Below, piece after piece: positions 59,346-64,000 of a DNA stretch of 64,000 bases. Source of the stretch: Jonesia quinghaiensis DSM 15701 (GTDB lineage Bacteria > Actinomycetota > Actinomycetes > Actinomycetales > Cellulomonadaceae); the NCBI RefSeq assembly GCF_000423205.1, contig NZ_AUHN01000004.1:124001-188000 (forward strand). The letters are read 5' to 3'. The notes beneath the pieces are model-generated. The model saw nothing but the letters and a program-made list of their open reading frames with translations, was not told the DNA's origin and did no database searches. Numbering within the stretch: position 1 is the stretch's first letter; every line of letters starts with the position of its first letter. Made by a program: the position numbers and the translations under genes.

Positions 59346-60449
59346 ATGATTCGCAACCTTGCCTTTGAGAATTACCGGTCGTTGGAGCATGTCACTCTCG
59401 ACTTGGGTCAGCTCACGGTCATTACTGGCCCGAATGGCTCGGGGAAGTCCAACATTTACCGGGCAATGCGCCTGATCACGGACATCGTGCGCGATGGGGC
59501 GTTGTCGACGCTCGCGTGGGAGGGCGGGTTGCGTAATGCTCTGCACGCGGACATACGCAGGGGTGTGCCCGTGGCGATGCGTCTTGGTGTCGCGGTGGAT
59601 GACCTGAACTATGCGATTGAGCTTGGTTTACCTCAGTTGGGTCCGTTTCTCCTTGACCCTGAGGTGAAGGTGGAAACACTGTGGCATGGCACGCATCCGC
59701 GCCCTTCAGCTTTGCTTGCACAGCGCAGGAATCAAGCGGTGTCATTGCGTGATGACACCGGCGGTTTTGGGGTCAGCCCGTGGCGCCCACGGGTGGAAGA
59801 ATCAATGATTGCGACTCTTACTGACCCGTTGGTGTCACCTGAGTTGTATGCGTTGCGGGAGCAGGCACGCTCGTGGCGGTTTTACGATGCGTTGCGCGTG
59901 GACTCACACTCCCCCGCCCGCCAGCCTCACCCGTCAACGTTTACTGCCGCGTTGGCTCCCGATGGCGGGAATCTGGCGGCTGCGTTGGCAACGGTTTTGC
60001 ATGCTGGTGAGGCTGGGGCCTTACATGAGGCAGTTGGTCGTGCGTTCCCTGGGGCGTCAGTTGATGTAATGGAAGACGATCGCGGTGTCGCCCACGTGCA
60101 GTGGTTCACTGGTTTGCGCCGCCCTATGGATGTTTCGGAAATGTCAGATGGTACGTTGCGTTTCCTGATGATTGCCGTGCTGCTGTTGTCCCCACGGCCA
60201 CCACGTTTCCTGGTGTTGAACGAACCAGAAGGCAGTGTGCATCCGTCGTTGATTCCGGCGATGGCGGACCTGATATTAAAAGGCTCGAGGGCCACTCAAG
60301 TATTGGTGGTGTCTCACTCCACAACACTTGTCGATGCCCTGCGTGATCAGGCGCAACACATTGAATTGACGCATGATGGCCGTTCAACACAGGTAGTTGG
60401 CCACGACCCGTTAGGGTCAACGAACTGGGTGTGGCCCAAGCGGGCGTAG
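59346..60449 (+). CDS. AAA ATPase, AAA_21/RecF-like
   Basis: A 367-residue SMC/RecF-type ATPase: FENYRSLEHVTLDL then ITGPNGSGKSNIYRAM (Walker A 28-35), a long coiled middle, EMSDGTLRFLMIAVLLLSP (signature) and FLVLNEPEGSVHPSLIPAM (Walker B, Glu in place of the usual DEP), then VLVVSHSTTLVDAL. Such stand-alone proteins are poorly known; some belong to defence pairs, but no nuclease partner lies here. The start is uncertain (ATG 59346 by family; ATG 59316 is possible). The DHA2 transporter gene follows 9 bp later. Confidence 0.85.
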   Translation: MIRNLAFENYRSLEHVTLDLGQLTVITGPNGSGKSNIYRAMRLITDIVRDGALSTLAWEGGLRNALHADIRRGVPVAMRLGVAVDDLNYAIELGLPQLGPFLLDPEVKVETLWHGTHPRPSALLAQRRNQAVSLRDDTGGFGVSPWRPRVEESMIATLTDPLVSPELYALREQARSWRFYDALRVDSHSPARQPHPSTFTAALAPDGGNLAAALATVLHAGEAGALHEAVGRAFPGASVDVMEDDRGVAHVQWFTGLRRPMDVSEMSDGTLRFLMIAVLLLSPRPPRFLVLNEPEGSVHPSLIPAMADLILKGSRATQVLVVSHSTTLVDALRDQAQHIELTHDGRSTQVVGHDPLGSTNWVWPKRA

Positions 60450-60458
60450 CATAACGTC

Positions 60459-62138
60459 ATGAACACTCCCGCGCATCATTCGCGCCGCTGGTGGGGGCTT
60501 GCGGCGATCAGTTTTTCCGTGGCACTGATCATTATGGATTCCACGATTGTGTCTGTGGCGATCCCCTCCATCATCACTGACCTTGGTATTTCCACCACCC
60601 AGGTGCAGTGGGTCCAAGAGATATACACCCTGGTGTTTGCTGCGCTGCTTCTGGTGTGGGGGCGTGTGGCTGACCGGGTGGGCCGGCGGCGAATCCTCAT
60701 CATTGGGTTGATGATTTTCGGGGCATCGTCCCTGTGGTGTTCCACCGCCGATTCGGGTGGCATGCTCATTCTTGCCCGCGCCGTGCAAGGTGTTGGTGGG
60801 TCCATGATTCTGCCCACCACATTGTCACTGTTGAACACCACGTTCACTGGGCGGGAACGCACCATCGCGTTCGCGATCTGGGGGTCCACCATTGGTGGCA
60901 TGGCGGCGGTTGGCCCCGTGGTCGGCGGCTGGTTGACGACCTATCACACGTGGAACTGGGCGTTCCTCATTAACGTGCCCCTCGTGGTGATCATCGCTGG
61001 GGCCGTGCTGTGGGCTGTGGCTGAATCGAAAGACACCAGCGCAGAAAAACTCACTGACTGGTTTGGTGCGCTGTTGTCCATTGTTGGTTTTGGCGCGCTG
61101 GTGTTTGCTCTCATTGAGGGCCGCGTGTACGGCTGGTGGGCTGCTGAAGCTACCGCTGCAGTGTCCATTGGTTCGTTGTCGATCATCCCGCTGGCACTTG
61201 TTGCAGCACTTGGTGTGCTGGCGTTTTTTGTGTGGTGGGAACACCGCCGCGTTACCCGCGGTTTGAGCGCGATTGTGGACTTGTCGCTGTTCCGGATTGT
61301 GTCATTCCGTAACGGCAACATCACCGCGATGGTGGTGTCCATGGGTGAGTTCGGGTTGATTCTGTCGCTCCCGTTGTGGTTCCAGTACGCCCTCGGTTTG
61401 GAAGCTTTTGATGCCGGGCTGGCTCTCATTCCATTAGCGGTTGGATCATTTTTTGCCTCTGGGGCGATCTCCGCACTGAGTAAAAAAGTCACCCCCGTCA
61501 TCATGGTGCGGGTGGGACTGGTCCTTGAAATTGCTGGGCTTGTGGCGTTGGCGTTGCTGCTGCGTCCCGACTCGTCACTGTGGCTGACAACTGCGACCCT
61601 GTTCGTGTACGGGTTGGGCGTTGGGTTCGCTACCTCACAACTCACCTCAACAATTTTGGTGGACGTCCCCATCGCAAGGTCCGGTCAAGGTTCATCAACT
61701 CAGTCCACGGCCCGCCAAGTTGGTTCAGCATTGGGCATTGCCGTGTTGGGTAGCGTCCTGTTCACCACGTTGAAAGCTGGCACAGAGTCGCGGCTCACTG
61801 AATATTTGGCTCAAAACCCCGGTGCGCAAACCCTGGTCGATGCGGTCACGAGTTCCTCCGGTGCGCTCATCCCGCAGTTGGCTGCTGACCCAGCAACCGC
61901 ACCTATCGCTGATGCGGCGCGTGAAGCCCTCACACAGGGGGTTCAGTTCGCTGGGCTCACCGCTGCGGCAGCGTTGCTTGTGGGGTTGGTGACCAGTTTC
62001 CGGTTAGGTGCGCCAGCGCCGTTGGCTGGTGACTCGGTTGACTCAGGCGACTCCGGCACCGCCGGGGCGTCTGGTGCATCCGGTAAGCCGGAGGCGCCCG
62101 ACGGACCAGGTGGGAAGCGACCAGCCGCGAGCGCGTAG
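60459..62138 (+). CDS. MFS exporter, DHA2 family (14 helices)
   Basis: A 559-residue protein with 14 predicted helices. It begins WWGLAAISFSVALIIMDSTIVSVAIPSI, with the D-x-T-I-V-x-x-A-x-P motif of DHA2 exporters, RVADRVGRRRILIIG and ARAVQGVGGSMILPTTLSLL. The protein should export drugs or toxic compounds. The last 35 residues after the final helix are Gly/Ser/Ala/Pro/Asp-rich and disordered (GDSGTAGASGASGK). The 3' 196 bp overlap cofC on the opposite strand. It is probably co-transcribed with the AAA ATPase. Confidence 0.9.
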   Translation: MNTPAHHSRRWWGLAAISFSVALIIMDSTIVSVAIPSIITDLGISTTQVQWVQEIYTLVFAALLLVWGRVADRVGRRRILIIGLMIFGASSLWCSTADSGGMLILARAVQGVGGSMILPTTLSLLNTTFTGRERTIAFAIWGSTIGGMAAVGPVVGGWLTTYHTWNWAFLINVPLVVIIAGAVLWAVAESKDTSAEKLTDWFGALLSIVGFGALVFALIEGRVYGWWAAEATAAVSIGSLSIIPLALVAALGVLAFFVWWEHRRVTRGLSAIVDLSLFRIVSFRNGNITAMVVSMGEFGLILSLPLWFQYALGLEAFDAGLALIPLAVGSFFASGAISALSKKVTPVIMVRVGLVLEIAGLVALALLLRPDSSLWLTTATLFVYGLGVGFATSQLTSTILVDVPIARSGQGSSTQSTARQVGSALGIAVLGSVLFTTLKAGTESRLTEYLAQNPGAQTLVDAVTSSSGALIPQLAADPATAPIADAAREALTQGVQFAGLTAAAALLVGLVTSFRLGAPAPLAGDSVDSGDSGTAGASGASGKPEAPDGPGGKRPAASA

Positions 62139-62758
62139 GAGTCGCGCAGGGCGGCGTCGAGGTCGGTTGGGGTGTCGAGGTCTCGGCGTAGCCCGCTGCT
62201 TGGTGGCAGGGTGAGGCGTTGGTAGCCCGCTGTGTGGTGGCGTTCGGCGGAGCCGACCCCGAACAGTGGTTGCCGGGTGCTGCCTGGCGCCAGGAGCAGG
62301 GCTGTGGTTCCGGTGCCTTGGGCGTCAGGGATGAACCAGTCACAGGGGCGCTGGCTCTCACTGGTGGCACTGGCGCCGCTGGTGTAATTGGTCAGGTAGT
62401 GGTGGTGTGCGTGGTTGAGGTCATCGACACTCAGCCATGGAAGGTCGGCGTGGATGACCAGCACTGGCCCGGTTGTGACGGTTGCTCGTGCCGCGGTGAC
62501 TGCGCCGTTGAGGCCAGGGTGTTCGCCTTGGAGTATGTGGCGGGCTTTGGGTGAGGTGCTGTGCCAACCGAGTGGGGCATCGGACACGATGATGATGCTG
62601 GTGCAGTGTTCCCACTGGTCAAGGACGCTCAGGGTGTGGTGGGCGAGGGCGCGGGCAACTGTTGCTGAGGGAACGTGCGGGTGGGCCCCGTTGAGGCGGG
62701 ATTTCGCGGTGGTGAAGGACCGTACGGGAACAATGACTGTCCACAGGGCTGTGTTCAC
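61943..62758 (-). CDS. cofC: 2-phospho-L-lactate / phosphoenolpyruvate guanylyltransferase (F420 synthesis) with C-terminal tail
   Basis: A 271-residue enzyme that activates the three-carbon acid for coenzyme F420 (CofC, FbiD in actinobacteria). Marks: WTVIVPVRSFTTAKSRL at the N-terminus, HILQGEHPGLNGAV, VLVIHADLPWLSVDDL, PDAQGTGTTALLL and the end of the core SSGLRRDLDTPTDLDAAL at about residue 205. The usual length is 205-220, so the final 65 Pro/Ala/Ser-rich residues are extra; they are encoded entirely antisense to the end of the MFS gene. Divergent from cofD by 180 bp. Function of core is secure. Confidence 0.9.
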   Translation of the reverse strand: MNTALWTVIVPVRSFTTAKSRLNGAHPHVPSATVARALAHHTLSVLDQWEHCTSIIIVSDAPLGWHSTSPKARHILQGEHPGLNGAVTAARATVTTGPVLVIHADLPWLSVDDLNHAHHHYLTNYTSGASATSESQRPCDWFIPDAQGTGTTALLLAPGSTRQPLFGVGSAERHHTAGYQRLTLPPSSGLRRDLDTPTDLDAALRDSYALAAGRFPPGPSGASGLPDAPDAPAVPESPESTESPANGAGAPNRKLVTNPTSNAAAAVSPAN

Positions 62759-62938
62759 GTGTGGTCCTTTCTGGCTGGTGGTTGCTGGTCTTTACGGTAC
62801 TCGTGTGCGTGACACAATCGTGTTACTCACGATGTCACACCGGTTACGTGCCGCCTTGTTGGGTGGCGCGAAACCGCCGTAGGCGTGAGATGACTGCTGG
62901 TCAGGTGCATGATGGCGTTGTTTGAACAGGAGAGCCAG

Positions 62939-63946
62939 ATGAAAGTCACAGTCCTGTGTGGTGGGGTTGGTGGAGCGAAGTTCCTTGAGGTGTTAGACAG
63001 GTGGAATACGCAACATGGCTCCCCGCATGAGTTGACGGCGGTCGTCAATGTTGGTGATGACTTCACGCACCTGGGTTTGCGGGTTTCCCCTGATATTGAT
63101 TCTGTGGTGTATCGCCTTGCCGGGTTGAATAACCCGGTTCATGGGTGGGGGCGACGCGATGAGACGCACCGTGTTGCCCAAGAAGTTGCCCGGCACTTGC
63201 CGGAGGTGACGTGGTTTGAGTTGGGTGACCTTGATATCGCGAACTGTGCCATGCGCACTCACTTACTCCATGAGGGGCATACTCTCAGCGAGGTGACGGC
63301 CCGTTTGGCTTCTTCTTATGGGGTGGGTGTGCGGGTTTTGCCGGTCACTGATGATCCTGTTCCCACGCTTGTGCAGTTGCCAGCTGAGGGGAGCGACCCA
63401 GCCTCTCTATCTGTCGATGCGCCGGGTGGGCAGGGCATCACCGTGCTGTTCCAAGAATGGTGGGTTCAACGTAAAGCGCAACCGGTTCCGTTGGGGTTTG
63501 TCAGTCATGGGGCCGGTGAGGCGCACCCCGCACCGGGGGTTCTTGATGCCATCGCACACGCTGATCTGGTGCTCATAGCCCCATCTAACCCGGTTGTTTC
63601 CATTACTCCGCTGCTCGCTATTCCCGGTGTGCGTCAGGCACTAACCTCTACCTCCGCGCGGGTGGTGGGGTTGTCCCCGCTTATTGGTGGGCGGCCGGTT
63701 CGTGGGTATGCCGACACCTGTTTGGCTGCTGTTGGCGTGGAGTCGACCAGCGCCGGGGTGGCGGGCATGTATGGTGCTCGCCAGGAGGGTGGGTTGCTTG
63801 ACGGGTGGCTTATCGATGCCGGTGATGAGCAGGATTTCGCGGCCACGAGCATCGGGCAGCGTGTGAGTTGGCGGGCGCTGCCCTTGATCTTTGGGCAGGG
63901 CAACGATGAGGTGATTGCCGCCGCCGCATTATCCGTTGACCTTTAG
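62939..63946 (+). CDS. cofD: 2-phospho-L-lactate transferase (F420 synthesis)
   Basis: A 335-residue CofD (FbiA) enzyme that joins the activated three-carbon acid to the deazaflavin Fo, making F420-0 (or its dehydro form). The start MKVTVLCGGVGGAKFLEVLD with the GGVGGAKF phosphate loop is diagnostic; further marks are VVNVGDDFTHLGLRVSPDIDSVVYRLAG, ELGDLDIANCAMRTHLL and LIAPSNPVVSITPLL. ATG 62939 follows AGGAG; the longer frame starting at 62909 is not used. The partner cofC is divergent. The glutamate ligase cofE/fbiB is not in this window. Confidence 0.95.
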   Translation: MKVTVLCGGVGGAKFLEVLDRWNTQHGSPHELTAVVNVGDDFTHLGLRVSPDIDSVVYRLAGLNNPVHGWGRRDETHRVAQEVARHLPEVTWFELGDLDIANCAMRTHLLHEGHTLSEVTARLASSYGVGVRVLPVTDDPVPTLVQLPAEGSDPASLSVDAPGGQGITVLFQEWWVQRKAQPVPLGFVSHGAGEAHPAPGVLDAIAHADLVLIAPSNPVVSITPLLAIPGVRQALTSTSARVVGLSPLIGGRPVRGYADTCLAAVGVESTSAGVAGMYGARQEGGLLDGWLIDAGDEQDFAATSIGQRVSWRALPLIFGQGNDEVIAAAALSVDL

Positions 63947-64000
63947 CTTCCCTGCACCCTCTCCCTCTCGGTCCTCCCCTCGCTCCTTCGCTCACCTCGA

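Noticed and set aside
59346-62138. AAA ATPase as part of a two-gene defence system
   Set aside because: The next gene is a DHA2 exporter, not a nuclease or helicase, and no toxin-like partner is present on the other side.

Overview
The window looks like chromosome of a high-GC Gram-positive actinobacterium, most likely in or near the Micrococcales; genus is not determined. The clues are: coenzyme F420 genes (cofC/fbiD and cofD/fbiA) with F420-type luciferase-like oxidoreductases, a mycobacterial-type MhuD heme-degrading enzyme, Sec signal peptides and lipoboxes with no outer-membrane machinery, an LxxTG-anchored surface protein, and many GTG/TTG starts with AGGAGG-like ribosome sites. There is no rRNA, tRNA, CRISPR array or recognisable transposase.

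Positions 1-19,100 form an accessory, visibly more AT-rich island. Its centre is a 2206-residue secreted RHS/WapA-type polymorphic toxin (11016-17636, minus strand) with an unrelated-looking basic C-terminal domain, followed by a probable immunity gene. Around it lie an orphan paralogue of that immunity gene, four members of an unnamed acidic protein family (two in tandem, one on the far side of the toxin), four membrane proteins with a PH-like tail, a leucine-rich-repeat protein, and a duplicated two-gene module of tiny membrane proteins in which some copies are broken by in-frame stops.

Positions 19,100-37,000 are mainly carbohydrate and surface functions: a GH43 enzyme, N-acetylglucosamine-6-phosphate deacetylase, an amidohydrolase, a MarR/MFS efflux pair with a palindromic operator, a secreted PL11 rhamnogalacturonan lyase, an FAD dehydrogenase, a DUF457-type membrane hydrolase, a small matrixin-like protease beside a lipoprotein, and a 1443-residue SdrD/Cna-B adhesin.

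Positions 37,000-49,500 hold a nine-gene catabolic operon on the minus strand: beta-ureidopropionase-type amidase, dihydropyrimidinase, a TIGR03842-like LLM oxidoreductase, a four-part ABC importer with a THI5/NMT1-like binding lipoprotein, a class III aminotransferase and a YdfG-like short-chain dehydrogenase. A MocR-type regulator is transcribed divergently and a glucose-6-phosphate-dehydrogenase-like F420 enzyme lies just downstream. Read together, this is a reductive pyrimidine (or hydantoin) route running through beta-alanine and malonic semialdehyde, with an F420/flavin LLM enzyme sitting where a dihydropyrimidine dehydrogenase would be expected.

Positions 49,500-64,000 carry core-like genes: a CPA1 antiporter, MhuD with a His/Gly insertion coupled to a CitE-like lyase, a YgiN-like monooxygenase, an EI24/CysZ-like membrane protein, an FBP (EF-G binding) protein, a MetE-like protein, a GH3 glycosidase, an AAA ATPase, a DHA2 transporter and the divergent F420 genes. 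Three intergenic gaps here each hold a pair of identical 24-bp palindromic units, a repeat family I cannot name. The DHA2 transporter and cofC overlap antiparallel by 196 bp. All family names come from reading the sequence; no database search was run.
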